Assembly (NCBI GenBank): GCA_015680685.1
Contig: MNCI01004098.1
Span: 370,578 to 434,577 of the forward strand
From: Gnetum montanum
Taxonomy: Eukaryota > Streptophyta > Gnetopsida > Gnetales > Gnetaceae
DNA length: 64,000 bases
Direction: 5' to 3'
In this document: positions 32,036-44,329 of the stretch, one piece after another
How positions within the stretch are numbered: the first letter of the stretch is position 1
How the letters are laid out: every line of letters begins with the position of its first letter
Notes under the pieces: model-generated
The model's database searches: none
What the model was told of the DNA's origin: nothing
The model's input: only the letters and a program-made list of their open reading frames with translations
Translations under genes and position numbers: made by a program

Positions 32036-33329
32036 AGCTTGGGTGATGAGGGATGTAATAGAGGAGGAGACATAGTATAGCTAGGCCTCTTACCTTGCTG
32101 ATGGCCTACCTACTAAGATTGTTAGGTTATGCCATAACCTCCATGCACGGTCGCACGTGCAGTTCACATTTTTTGTAGCATGCCTACGAAGGTTTGTGGA
32201 GTTTTTGGTGGTTTGTAAGGAAGGGTAGTGGATGGTGCAAGATCATAGGAAAATATCTAGGCCATGGATTTGACACTTTTTCAACACCACATGATCCTAG
32301 GATCCTCTAGAGGCCATTGGTAAGTTGTTTTCTATAACAACCAAAGAAAATGTGGGACAATATCACCACACACATGATAGTGCAAGGGAGGCCCCATTAG
32401 CCAATACTGCAAATGTAGTGAGAGGAACACAACTCATTGTTGAGGCAATGGGATTGTCTAGAAGACAAATTAAGAAACCATGCCCCATGGAGGAGCCCAT
32501 GCACAAAGTGGAGGAGAGTGGTATAAAGATCTAGTTCAAGCTTCATGATGGGTGCTCAAGAATCGCAACTATGAGTCATTGGATATTTCTATGATGTGCC
32601 ATGCTATACTATACTAATTATTGAAAATTCTAATCCTAACTCATGTGATGTAGGCAAGAGGGCCCATGTAGTAGTAGTAGATGAAGAGGAACAAGAAGCA
32701 ACCAAAGTACTACAACAACTTAAGGAAGAAGAATTTCTATAGTTTGAAGGAATTTGAAAATTTCTTTGAAAGCGTGTAGATAGGCAATCTCCCTAATCTC
32801 ACACCTAAAGGTTTATTGGGTAAGAGCTTATTAGGTAGGTAGATAGGATTGGACATGACTATTAGAGGATGAAATCCTCTGATGCTTGAAGGTGGGCCTT
32901 GATAAGATGCTCCCAGACATGGATACAGGTCATTCTCAAGTTGGTTTAGTTTGAATTATTTTTATTTACTTTATTGTAACATTGCAGGTGACTTCACTTG
33001 TTAGCTAATTTATTTTTTTATTTTTATTTAATGCAGGTTTCAAGTGATGGCACAGGCCCTAGTAAGGCAACAAATGAAGAGGAAGAGGAAGAACCCTACC
33101 CTCCACTGAATACTATGGGTTGAGTGACCCAGAATGTAGGCCTGCTATTGGAAAATTTTTTGTTTTTTGCAATTTTTTTTAAATGTAAACTTGAGCTATT
33201 TATTTTATTGATAATTTAAAAAAACTATGATTCTTATTTACATATCACTTTTTTGTATTTTACATAATGTTGTTGTAATTTCAACTCACGATTTGATTAA
33301 TATAATTAAGCCCCTTATGGGACCCTCAC

Positions 33330-36190
33330 AAAGCAAGTGGATTTCTTGATGAATAGGCAAAGAAATGGCTCAAAACTAGGCTATCCAAGACCTCCCTAGG
33401 ATCAAGTTGAATCTAGGAATTTCTTCAATAATAATGAACCTAGCCATAGTAGGGAATTGTTCCCCTACCACGAAAGCTATCATGATCATTTCCTTTAAAA
33501 AAACACATGCTTCATTAAAGGATTTCAAGCATGTTATTTTTGTCAACTTGTTCTAATCAACCAGGCCATGTTTGTCAACAATGGAAAAGGGGATGACATT
33601 GCTTGTCATCCCATGATTAACATGCACCCTACAAATTTTATACTATCCTATGCAAATTGTTATAAACATGGGTACACTAGTCACCTAACCCTTTTCAAGG
33701 TCAACCATGACTACCTCATCACAAAGCGTCAGAGGTGTCAACCTTGACTCTTGGGTTGTGGGGGAGAATTATGACATGAATGGCCTTTTTGTCTATTAGA
33801 ATATCTTCCTTGATAAGAATAAATATCAACATGTTAACTAATGCTTCACAATGAGCAATAGAAGTCATTATCAAGTCATACAGGCTCAAAGTTATGTTCT
33901 TTTGTTTAAGGGCATATTGGACTTATGCTAGTGTGTCCCAAAAATCTTTCCCAAAATTAGTTGTTTTGGTGGGCCTTCCCTCCTCCATGCAACCCAAGTG
34001 ATGAATTTCCTAGGAAGGGAATTTAGCCTTTGGTTGTGCAGTAGGCTTCCGAGCCTCGATGCTCATTTGTTGGTTGTTTGCATTCTCTTTGGTAGTCTAA
34101 GATGATGAGATCATCGAGATGGCTGACAAGGCGGTTGACTTAGAAGGACCTAACTCCATATGTTCCTTGAATATTTTGTCAGCTAGACACTCATCAAGTC
34201 TCTTAGGGTATGACTTTGGGCAAGCAAGATGAGATGCATTTCCCACCATCAAACCCCAAGTAGGTGGGAGGTATGCATGCCTTAGCACCTTAATAACAAA
34301 GGATGTCTGGGTTGCTCTGACTACAATGTGCTATGGGGTCCTAACCACAAAAGGTGTTGTGGTTGCCCAAGGTGGTGCTTTGATGACAAGGAGGTTTGTG
34401 GTCTAGTCAATGTTGAGGTGCCTACATCACCAAAGGACACATGGAGCAGAAATGGTTCATGTGCCAATTCTACATTGTCAACACTAATAGCATTGATGAT
34501 ATATCCTGGATTGATAGCATTGAGGGGATCATTTTAGACTTTCATTAATTGATTTTCTAGTTGTACAGGATTTCTTTTGTCAAGGATCAATTTTCTTTAA
34601 TCAATCATGCATTGAATGTTATCTTTTAATGCTAAGAAGTAGTTTGTATCATGCCCATGCAATTGGTGATAATTGTAGAATTGGTCCAATCTAAAGTTTT
34701 TAGGGAGTGGGAGCTCATTTGGCATAGCTGTGAAGGGATTTTTAAGGACCTTGTAGTACCTTTAATGGTGCTTATGTGCATCCTTAGACATTTTCTTGTG
34801 TTGGATGTGCTTAGCACAAAGTAACTGGTCCAAGAGCTAAGATAGCTTGATGGGTAAGGAGGTATACTTTGAGTGACCCTTACACTCAAAGTTTAGCCTT
34901 TAAGGAGCTTTTTCTATGGCCACAAATGAAGTAGGCTAGTTGGTTCTCGTAGTGCTAGAACCTAATGCTTTGTTGTTGTTGGTTGGGGCATTAGGCACCT
35001 TAGCCATCAATTTAATGTTGTTGGGTTTGGCTTCATCAACCATAGCTACAATGGTCATTATTATCTTTCCATTTTCCTTGTCCTTTTTTGTGTGTGCATT
35101 TCTATAGGCTACATAAGCTAGGTCCTTATTGGCCACTGTTGTGTCTTGTATGCTCTTCATTTGAGCAAAAGCTTGACTAAGAGACTGCAGGGCTAAATAA
35201 TACAATTCTGACTTAATAAAGTCATATACTGCACCTTTGAAGATAGCTAGAAGGTGAGTTTCTACAATTAACTCATAGATTTCATTAAGGGAAGCACTTA
35301 AATGTTGTATGAATTTTTGTACTAGCTCTATCACTTCTTTCTTAATGTTCATTAATTGGTCTAGGATGGCCTCAAGCTCCAAGTTATACTTGAAGCAATT
35401 TACAAACTAGCTAAACAGCTCCTCCAAAGTTGATATGGAAGCTCTAGGGAGCACATGGTACTAATCAAAATCCTTGTTGATTAGGGACATGGAAAAGAGG
35501 AAGATGATTACATGTGGCCATACTTGTAGAAATAGGCATTTAGAATGAAAAGTTGTGAGGTGAGCATTAGGATCCCCCTCACAATTATATTTCATGAATT
35601 GGGGAAGTTGAACCTTGGGAGGTAGAGTTAGTGGTGGGACCATATGGCTAATGGGATCATCTTGGTAGAAGTCCATTACATGGACTATTTCCAAGTTATC
35701 CACTTTGAGTTTTCTAACTTCTTTCATGAGTGTTTGAATGAGTTGGAATGCTTAGTTCCATCTCGAGGATGATGTAGCAGGTTGCACTAGTTAAGTTTCC
35801 TGTGGTTCCGTTTGAGAAGCCCATAACCCTATTGTGGGCTATGCCACCACATGGGGTTCTTGTTGAGTTTGTTGTTGCATGTATTGTGGAATGTGTGACT
35901 ACTATTCCATAGGCATGGAGGTCATGGCCCACCACATAGTTGTGGGTTAAGATGTTGTTGGAGGTGTTGTTGAGATAGTTGGGATGAAGGATAGCTAACT
36001 TGTTTGTGGTTAAGATATAGGCATCATGTGCACATATGGTAGTGTTGGAATCACAGATGCTGATAGGGAAGGCTACATAAACTAGGAGAAGATGACAAAG
36101 GGGAAAGTAGTAGAGGGTCCTACACTTTTTGCGTGTAACACCTAGTGGCTAGCGACTATAGGCATTGACCTGGGTGGTGAGAGTGACATT
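33330..36190 (-). pseudogene. gag: gag-protease of A2
   Basis: Homologue of the A1 gag-pro. Capsid region: YNCEGDPNAHLTTFHS (about 35570), QKFIQHLSASLNEIYELIVETHLLAIFKGAVYDFIKSELYY split over 35330-35200. Cys-His region YNYHQLHGHDTNYF (about 34690-34650), with both Cys positions changed to Tyr/Phe. Protease near 33680-33350, where the active-site segment reads HVNHGMTSNVIPF (A1: HGDDSAATNVIPF), so the catalytic Asp is Asn, then RFNLILGRSW. Several frame shifts and many TAG stops. It converges with the antisense gene, whose stop is about 200 bases away. Confidence 0.8.
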
Positions 36191-36380
36191 GCTACCTTAA
36201 AGAAGGTAGATAATTGGGACCAATCTACACCAATCCAAAACATAGATAACTCCTGCATTGGCCTATGATCCAGCTACTACCATGGTAGGTCCATAGGGGT
36301 GTTATGTCTACACTAGCTTGTAGCTAGTAACGGATGTGCAGAAAGCACGTGGGACTACCCTTGAACATAGAAGGAATGGA

Positions 36381-36400
36381 AAGCCCTTCTTCTAGTGCCA
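36381..36400 (-). promoter_or_regulatory. Primer binding site of A2
   Basis: Minus strand TGGCACTAGAAGAAGGGCTT, five bases inside the 5' LTR edge; same pattern as in A1 and C. Confidence 0.7.
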
Positions 36401-36405
36401 AAAAC

Positions 36406-38273
36406 TATGACATCCAAAAACATCAGTGGCTGAAACACTAAGAGGTTTGTGGGTGTATAGCATAACCCTAAATCTATGTGAGGATCGTGCTAGGAAATGG
36501 AAACTAGGTGCCCTAAGTGATCTTGTCGATCATACAAGGACTTACTTAGTGTTAAAATGACCATGTGCAAGAGGGGTTTATACTATGTTACATGTGGACA
36601 CTCGGATAGGATAAGCTAGAGCGTAGTAGGGTGTCTCAACCAGAGAATAGCAATGTGAATGTGCATATATGTATAAAATAGTGAGAAAATACAAGTGTTA
36701 TGCTAAATATCAAAGAGAAATGCTTGAGAAATGCAACAAAACTTGAGAACAAAAGTGCATCACCCCAAACAAGGGAGCATAACTATTGTAGAAAAAGATG
36801 TAAGAGTAGTACATGGTGTATAGGAAGACACAGTGATAGCATAACAATGTAGTCATAGTCTCTGGGATACCTAAGATGTGGAGCTAATGGCTACAGTGAG
36901 ACTGAACCTACTAGCTTGGCTATTACCATGTTCTGTGGGTGCAATGCTGGACTACATTTTTGGGAGGTGCCAAGGTGCAAAAATCAAGTGCTCAAGTCTG
37001 AGAATGCTAGGGATACTTGAAAAGTAAAAATGCCTAATTCTCTTTAGATTTTCCAACCCTTAAAGTACTGAGCGTAAGGGTATTTATAGGGCTAGGGTTA
37101 GTGTGAGATGTGGATTAGGTGCCATGTGGCATGAGCGTAGATGGGGTTACACTAACATGCTACACTCCTATGAAAGTAGCAAAGTGCTATGCTCTAAAGA
37201 ACAACAACAAGTCCCCAAAGACTACTAAACTATGACTATACTACCTAGAATACATGTGAAAGAGTTTGAAAGATCATAGTGTACTTACAAATCATGTAAA
37301 AAATAATGCCACTTGGAGGCTACGCATCGGGACTATGTCTTCCCCTCTTTTTGAGTAGGGTCAAGTGTAGAAACAATTTTGGGGACTGATGGGAATGCAA
37401 AAGAGATGAAAATTTCTAATCTTATTTGTTGAAGGAACATTAGAGCTGAGACAAAGGCTAATGCTGAGTTCTGGAGGCTTTCATAGGTTGTTAAAGGCTT
37501 TTCTCTAGTGCCAAGTTGGCTACACTCTAGAGCATAACACAACACTTAGTGAAAATTTGCAAAATTCTGATATTTCACTCTAGTTACACTGGCTACATTG
37601 GGGAGCATAGCAAGGACACTTAGCCAGATTTTGACAAAATCTGTAGTCTTCCTTCATGGTACATTGGCTACGCTCTAAGGTGTAGTAAGAGAGGTAGCCT
37701 CAAGAGTTAGAAAATATGCTAATGTGTCTTCCATGTCAAGCTATCTTGATAGATCCTTATCCAATACTTAAGAAAAACTAGGCACTAGAAATTGTGCTAT
37801 GCTTGATGTGTTGGGAAGTGTAGCAAAGCATAGCAACCAAAGAGATACAAAATTTGCCTAACTATTTTGTTCATCCCAAGCAACTCTAACAACTTCTAGC
37901 TTGGCACTTGGGCAAATTGGCCACTAGGACATGTTCCACACTAGCTATGCTAGGAAGCATAGCAAGCATGAAAACCTAGGAGATAGAAAATTTTCCAAAC
38001 TATTTCATTCATCCCTAGTAATCCTAACAACTTCTAGCTTGGCACTTGGGTAAACTAGCCATGGAAGTGTGTGCTACACTAGCTATGCTAGGGAGCATAG
38101 TAGGACATAGAAAATTTTTCATGTGATTATTACTAACACTTAGAAAATTTTGTAAAACAGGCCTCAGTGCATGCTACACTGGCTACGATGGGGAGTGTAA
38201 CATCAACACTTAGAAAAAATTTGTCAAGTTTTGATAATTAGACAAATTTGCTATTGAAATTGATGGTGTTTCA
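36406..38273 (-). repeat. 5' LTR of A2 (1,868 bases)
   Basis: Edges TATGACATCC and GTGTTTCA pair with the 3' LTR. TATA box CCTATAAATA on the minus strand at 37081-37090. U3 repeats with GCTACGCT-type palindromes (37520-38220) match those of the 3' LTR. No gene. Confidence 0.9.
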
Positions 38274-38760
38274 AAGATCACTAAAATCTTAATGAGAATA
38301 ATTAGCAAATATAGGAGAGACAGGATCATAGAAATCAATGATTCCCTTTAGGCCTATTGCTCAACATGGACACTTCCTATAGGTTATTGTCCCTATGAGC
38401 TATTGTATGAAAAATTTTCAACTCTTCCTATTCAGTTTGAGCTCCATATAATTTCAATAGCCTATGACCTTGACCTTGACCTTAGCCTAGCATAGAAGGA
38501 AAGACTAATCAACCTTAATGTGCTAGATGAGAATCAATTGGTGGCCCTACCTTTGAATGAAGTGCATAAGGCATTTAGCAAATAACACCATTGCCTCAAA
38601 ATAAGGAAGGTGAAATTTCAACCAGAAGACAAGGTCCTTTACTACAACCCCACACATGTGACACAACAAACTAAGTTCAAAACATTGTGGGAAGGGTCTT
38701 ATATCATTTATGAAACCTTTCCTTTTGGGGCCATGTTGAACTAGAAACATTGAAAGTCCA
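38274..38760 (+). pseudogene. pol: Integrase C-terminal part of B1
   Basis: Directly resumes the frame cut at 21664: YRRDRIIEINDSL, then a region matching the WAYRTTxKTPxGxTPFxLVYG block in decayed form (WTLPIGYCPYELLYEKF, about 38370-38420), FELHIISIAYDLDLDLSLA and LDENQLVALPLNEVHKAFSK (about 38500-38580), and KVKFQPEDKVLYYN (38610). Stops are TAG and TAA. This continuity proves the nesting order. Confidence 0.75.
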
Positions 38761-40364
38761 AACAAGAAATAGTTGGTCAACATGCAACAAGAAAAACCTT
38801 TCCATGAATCCAAAAGAGCCAATGCTAGTAACATCTCATCAAATGATCATCCATGCTCAATTTTTTAGAACTCATCCTTCCAACTCAATGGTGGGGGAGA
38901 TGGCCATCCATGCTAATTATATAAATGGCTCCTCAACTTTTATACCTTTTCCTTTTACACACTTTTGTTTTACACTATTTTTTTATACTTTTTATTTTAA
39001 ACCATTGTTAGTACATTTTATCTTTCTTAAATATTTTTCAATTTCCTTTATATTTTACTTTATTTTTGTGTGTATTTTCCTTATGTTTTTCTACTATTTT
39101 ACTTTGTTTTCCTTTATTGCCAATAGGACACAAAGATGCTATAGCTATTTACTAATGGTGGCTTGTACTTAATATTATTTGATAGCTAATGTGTTGATTA
39201 TATCTTTGAATTTTGATGATTGATAACTAAGACATGGTTTCTTTTTCATCCACAACACTATGATGTTCTTGGTTTTAAAAATATGAGGTTCCTTTCATTA
39301 ATTAAACTTTAACGAACTTGTGACCTTGGTATTTTTTGAACTTAGGAAAGATTAAATGGATTAATAAGGGTGTGACTTCAAGGGGATTTGATGTTCTTTG
39401 TGCTTTTCTACTTTCTTGACTGCATGAATGTTTTCATGTATTTCTTACCATTCTGCTATTGACCAATAATAAGAAGTTAAAGTCTTTGCATGGTGTGATT
39501 CCCATCCAAAAACATAAAAAAACACAAAAACTTATGGGAATTCAAAGCACATCCCTTAGATAAAATAATAGGCTAGAACCATTGGTTATGGGACTAGAAA
39601 GACACGTTACCCATGCCTTAAGATCCTCTCTAACTAATGCCCTTTCTCACTGCATGGTTCTCTTTTCTTCTAAATAAGGAATGGTGATTGATCTATGGGG
39701 GAATTCTTGTCTCTTGAAGAGGTGGATAGGTCTTAGAGTATCAATGCAAAGTCACCAAAAGTGGTTGGTTTTGATTTATACTAAAGATATAATTTATCGA
39801 GTCATTTAACCATAAACTCCACAAGGGACTTCATGTGATCATGATTTAGAACTCCATTCCACCTTTTCTCTCATCTTTCAATGCTTTCCATTTTTTACCT
39901 CATTTTCAGTTTCCATGTCTTGTTTAGTGTCTTAGCTTGATATGTTAAAATTCATAGGTAAATTCTTTTGGATTAGGTCCTTAACTTTTCATGACCATTA
40001 ATCAATTGCATGGCCCATGGACCCCTTAGTTTGAGGATCTACATGGGAAAAAATGGCATGAGCCTACTATGGGAAGGACCCACTTACATATCTCTTGGTT
40101 GGGTTAGTTAAGTTCCTTATACTTAGGCATTTTCACAATCAAAGCATTCTGCATTCCCCATCAATTACATCAAACTGTGTGTTTCTTAATGGCATTTTTT
40201 TTATAAAACTCATTCTCCAACCTAAAACTCCAATTTTGTGAATAATAAATCCCTCGTCAAGCTTTTCATCATGTTCACGACTTTTCTAGCTCTTCGAGGA
40301 TCCCAATTTCATACTTAAACTCCAATTTTTTGAATTTTTAATTATGAAAATTTTCTCTATAGGA
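38761..40364 (+). other. B1 spacer between pol and accessory ORF
   Basis: T-rich, no protein-like frame. Two landmarks are shared with B2: agggtgtgacttcaagggga (39368; B2 62428) and agaaagacacgttacccatgc (39596; B2 62578). The 38880-38935 part (ggtgggggagatggcc) resembles the end-of-pol landmark in B2 (62030-62060). Confidence 0.6.
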
Positions 40365-40460
40365 TTTGTCGATGAGACCCTATCAATAGAGTGGGCACAT
40401 AGATGAGACCTTGTTGATGGGACCCCATCGACACAAGGTAAAAATTCTATATATCTGTAT
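40365..40460 (+). promoter_or_regulatory. U3-like internal promoter of B1
   Basis: Contains gatgagaccctatc, gatgagaccttg and the palindrome GATGGGACCCCATCGAC, then a TATA box (tctatatatctg, 40447-40458). The truncated 5' LTR has the same kind of repeats (gatgggatctcattgatg). It lies about 440 bases before the accessory ORF. B2 has an equivalent block with its own LTR motif. Confidence 0.55.
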
Positions 40461-40900
40461 GGACCCTTTGCAATTTTTCATATTTGTACTCAAACAAGGA
40501 GAGGTTTTTTGAACATTTTAGAGCCTAGAACTTTCTAAGAGCCATATCTTCTAAACCATTTGTCTGATTCACTCCATTCTTCAGTCTTGTAACTATAGAA
40601 GGTAAGCTCTTTATCGTATGGACCACAAACCTTAGATTTTTAACAAATTTTTTTTTAAAAAAATTCTAAGTCCCATAAAGGTTTAACTAATACATTAACA
40701 TTACAACATCAATTTTTGAAAGCTAAACCATTCCAAAAAACTTAGGTGACCTTATAGGTTAAAAAACATTAAAATAATATTAAAATAATAAATCTACCAT
40801 GGTCATAACTTAGTCAAGGTGTAATTGTCCAACAAGATAAGCTACCTAAAAGTATAAGTTACAAATTATTTACTAATCCTTGGTTATGTTGTGACCATAG

Positions 40901-43020
40901 ATGACACCTAAGGAAAAGCATGCACAGGAAGGAGAACCATCCCAACCTAAGGACAAATGGCTAAGAATAGGAAGGGACCAAGAATAGCCCCAAGAGCAAC
41001 TAGAAAAAACCCACATAATAGAACCTCTTCAGAAGGAGCTTGAAGTGAAATTTGTTAGATAAATTCCTAAAAAAGTGGCCACAATTGAACAATCTCACTA
41101 AGATGAGGCACTATAGATAAGACCGAACCTTGAGGTCACCTTCATAGAGGCTTGCATCAGGAAGATAATATCCAAGGAAGTTCAAAAATCCATGCTCCAA
41201 AAGCTAAACTTTGGACCCTTCCTTGAGTTTTCTCCTCCAAAAGTCAAACCTCAATTGCAGAACACTCCCATGTGGCCCACCATCACTTCTAGTAAGGAGT
41301 GGTACATGGAAGAGACATACCTTTTTTGGAACAACACATGAATAGGTTCAATAGTCAAAATAAAGGACATATCTATGTTCTATTCAGTGAAAGAAATTTC
41401 TAAGGCCGTTAGGTTGCCAAAACCTAGGGCCAATCCTTCAAGACTACCAACATAGGTAGATCCTAGTGTTAAGAAAGAATGGATACAATAATGGTATGGA
41501 GTAGATTGCAAGCAATTTGGTGCACTCACCTTGTCAATAGATGAATCACTCCTTAGAGTAGACATCTACACATATTTGAGTGTAGAAATCCTTGGAGTAG
41601 ATGTCTATAATAAATCTTAGTGATAGATTAAGTGCAACCCATCATGAGAAATTGCTAGAACGACTAGTGGAAATCCAGTAATTGATTTTGAATGTTCTTG
41701 ATCTTTTGAATACCATCACTGTAACCTTGTTGAATCTACTTGAGATAAGGGGTAAATGCATCATTATGAAGGGACAACTTGAAATAACCCAAGCTAAGAA
41801 CCAAAGCTTGGCTATAAAAGTTATCGAATTAAGAACCCACCTCACTAACCCTACATTGCTCAACCAAGAAATCATGCAAGATGAAGCTTTTTAATGACTT
41901 CAAGCTAAACTAAAAGAGGTTGAGCATGCAAAGGAGGTAGTATTCTTTGATGATTCCTTAACTAATGTCACAATGCATAACATTCAGAAGGACTTGGTCC
42001 AAACTCACTAGGAGAATGAGGCCCTAATTATAGAAAATCACCCCCTATAGAATGTTGATGTGTAGAAGCAGAAAATGTTAGAATTTATCAGTTAACAATA
42101 AGAGCAGCTAGCTAGGGTGAACATAAAATTGAGAAGGTTGGTAGCAGAGAACAAAAACCTCTTAACGGAGGAAGTCTGTGCATTATGCCAGAAATCTACA
42201 ATCAATATCACAACCTGGAAAATGAGGTTTTTAAGTTCAAAAAGGTTAAAAATAATTACAAAGACTAGGTAGGATTATAGAAGGAGATCAATGATAAGGA
42301 AATCCAATTAGCAAAGGCAAAAGTCAATGAGATCCTCCAACAACTCCAACAAGGAGGTGACATGTGGCAGCCTATCTTTGATAGGCTAAAAGCATACAAT
42401 AAGGTTGAAATCCATCTAAAAGAGCTACAGATCAAGATGATGATCAAATAAATGGAGCTTCCTAACCTTAGATATGCAAACTTGGTAATGCTAACTACTC
42501 AAAGATTATGGTTAAAATTGGAGAAACAAGTGGCTGGATCATACTTGTTGTATGAGGAAGAGTTCAACCACCATAAGGAGATCAAGCAGAAGCTTGAGAC
42601 ACCAAACATAGAACTTGAGGTTCTCAAGGTGAAGTTTACAATCAAAGATCAACTGTTGAGGACCTGGCCAAGAGAATGAATAACTACTAGGAGCTACAGA
42701 ATGCACTCTGAGTGTTTAACATCAAATGCAAATAGTTCACTACTTGGTTCATTAACGTGAAGGAGTTGTTTCCAACAATGCCCTATCTATGGGATATTCC
42801 CATTCTTGCCCACATTGGTGATGTAGCGTGGACCATGAATGATCCCAAAAGTAAGGAGGAAAAGATGAAAGCATTGTTTGATGCATTCTATCTTTCACCA
42901 GAAGTTGTAGCTACTATAGGACAACCATAACAACTACCTCAACAACTGCATGCACTTGAAGTAAGAGAAAGTTGTTTGAAACCTCAGGAGCCTCCATTGT
43001 CTAGAACTATTTGAACTTCT
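40901..43020 (+). pseudogene. Accessory ORF of B1, coiled-coil protein
   Basis: ATG at 40901 opens MTPKEKHAQEGEPSQPKDKW, a charged protein with many Glu/Lys/Gln and heptad-like Leu. Blocks: EVTFIEACIRKIISKEVQ (41140), KPRANPSRLP (41430), GQLEITQAKNQSLAIKVIEL (41775), EINDKEIQLAKAKVNEILQQ (42285), LETPNIELEVLKVKF (42590). Stops and at least two frame changes. It occupies the place of the env-like ORF of Athila elements, but I see no signal peptide or membrane anchor, so 'env-like' would be by position only. A short homologous start (TPKEKEP) follows the internal promoter of B2 near 63830. Confidence 0.55.
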
Positions 43021-43240
43021 TCATCATCTTCATGCCATTCAAAAAGTTTTGTTTGTCAGTTTTATACTCGTGTTCAATTTTGTTATCCTAAACATCAGTT
43101 TTTGTAATGATTATAAACCTTACACTTGTGCACTTAGTTTTTGTTATGTTTTTTTTGTGTCTATTTATAGTCAATAATCCCATATTTTTCCAAATTTTGT
43201 AGGAAACTTGAGGACAAGTTTTCATTCAGTCATGGGGGTA

Positions 43241-44102
43241 TGATAAGTCAGCTGTTGGACCATGTCAATGGGAGTTAATTAATGAGTTCTCATAAATGTA
43301 GGGTTTGACCCATTAATGTGTACTTGTCAATGAGGCACCTTGTTTTTACCTATAAATGTGTGCCTACATATCACATTTATCATAATCTTTTCATAGCTAT
43401 AGTGAAGAGCTTGCAATTTTTTCCTTTGAGAGTTAGAATATTTTTTGAGTGTCTGTAGTAGGAGTCAAAAAGTGTACAGATCTTTAATCAAGCATTCTTG
43501 TACCTAAGCACTTCAGTGTGGATGACAATAAAGATTATCTTTTTTAATAAACCTTGTAGCACTTGGACTATATTAATTGTTTCCTTATACATTTAATATT
43601 CATTTAATTTACCTTAATGTTTTTAAGCAATTAAGTAATTAATTAATATCAATTTAATAGCAAACATAAGTATGACCACTTTGAGGATACACGTAGCACT
43701 TGGTAATCCTAGTAATGGTTAACATTTGGTAACCTAGTAGTGTTATAACATGTTCAAGATGTGTATGATAAGTGGGAATAGATGCTTATGTTAAGATTAG
43801 TTAGATATTATCTAGTTATTAGATTAGATTAGTTAAGCAATTAATTACTTTATTCTTTATTCTTATTCTTAGACAACTTAAACCATAAAAGATAAAAATA
43901 ATAAAAATCATATGCCTTAGTTACACTTAACCATACACTTGCACTTCACAAGTGGAACTAGAAAAACAACGATTGCAATGTCTAGTTTCACCTCTTAGAA
44001 CTAGTGTACTTAGAAATCTAAAGCCTTTGGAATTTGACCAAATCACTAAGTGAATGCTAGTGATTCGTATGGTTGGGTGTAGAGTATACTCACTACTCAT
44101 TA
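43241..44102 (+). repeat. 3' LTR of B1 (862 bases)
   Basis: Begins TGATAAGTCAG directly after a G-rich tract (catgggggta, 43231-43240) and ends CTCATTA (from CTCATCA) at 44102. TATA box tataaatg at 43351-43358. A polyadenylation-like caataaag lies at 43527-43534. Shares its layout with the solo LTR at 51716-52563 and the B2 LTR at 58648-59527: gtagtaggagtca, cttggtaa...cctagtagtg, and the end gattcgtatggttgggtgta. Confidence 0.8.
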
Positions 44103-44329
44103 ATTGGGATTTTGGATCCATATTATGATCAATAGAAAAGTATTTAATCTCTTCAGGATCCTAATTCAAGATTGCTATTTCATTTTCTCCTAAACACCTT
44201 AAATGTGTTGGACTAAGTCTTTTTACAGGTTTCATACAAATACTTTAAAATTTTTCATTGTAGATATCACATGACTGAGAAACACTAAAATTAGCAACCT
44301 CACTCGAAAATCTTATAATTATGTGCATA
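44103..44329. other. Flank of B1, AT-rich
   Basis: Starts with ATTGG, the right target duplication of B1. I see nothing else recognisable. Confidence 0.5.

Larger units (their letters stand above)
29464..33123 (+). pseudogene. Antisense multi-exon gene of A2 (phosphatase-like)
   Basis: Gene opposite to the element, between its protease and RT. Exon 1 starts MAKTKKVRV (29464), is Lys/Arg-rich and ends AAG|GTAAGG (29679). A short exon may lie at 29773-29843. A long T-rich intron follows, with U3-like palindromes. Phosphatase-domain exons lie at about 30617-31077 (donor GAGG|GTGAGT) and 31155-31435. The next exon (31521 to about 32535) holds an unrecognised domain. The penultimate exon (32654-32939, acidic, then LKVGLDKMLPDMD) ends TCTCAA|GTTGGT in phase 0. 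The last exon (33037-33123) follows aatgcag and reads SSDGTGPSKATNEEEEEEPY to a TGA. The last intron has the same phase and flanking residues in A1. Stops are mostly TAG. Confidence 0.65.
21665..38273 (-). mobile_element. A2: complete Tat-type Ty3/gypsy element, 16,609 bases
   Basis: Complete minus-strand element with both LTRs and a perfect target duplication, AAGAT at 21660-21664 and 38274-38278, inside the B1 integrase. Order on the minus strand: 5' LTR (38273-36406), primer site, leader, gag-protease (36190-33330), a region holding an opposite-strand spliced gene (29393-33123), RT, RNase H, second RNase H-like region and integrase (28935-25565), 3' UTR with tandem repeats, polypurine tract, 3' LTR (23554-21665). 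By eye the LTRs differ at roughly one base in five over their ends, so the insertion is old. Placing a gene between protease and RT is unusual; in Ogre-type Tat elements that place holds an intron. Confidence 0.9.
38274..44102 (+). mobile_element. B1: Athila-type element, right part
   Basis: Continues B1 after the A2 insertion: integrase C-terminus, long spacer, internal promoter-like block, accessory ORF, polypurine tract, 3' LTR 43241-44102. The AAGAT duplication lies at 38274-38278. Confidence 0.75.

Noticed and set aside
38750-39172. Plus-strand frame with Phe-rich, membrane-like end
   Set aside because: T-rich spacer; the equivalent in B2 does not keep the frame.
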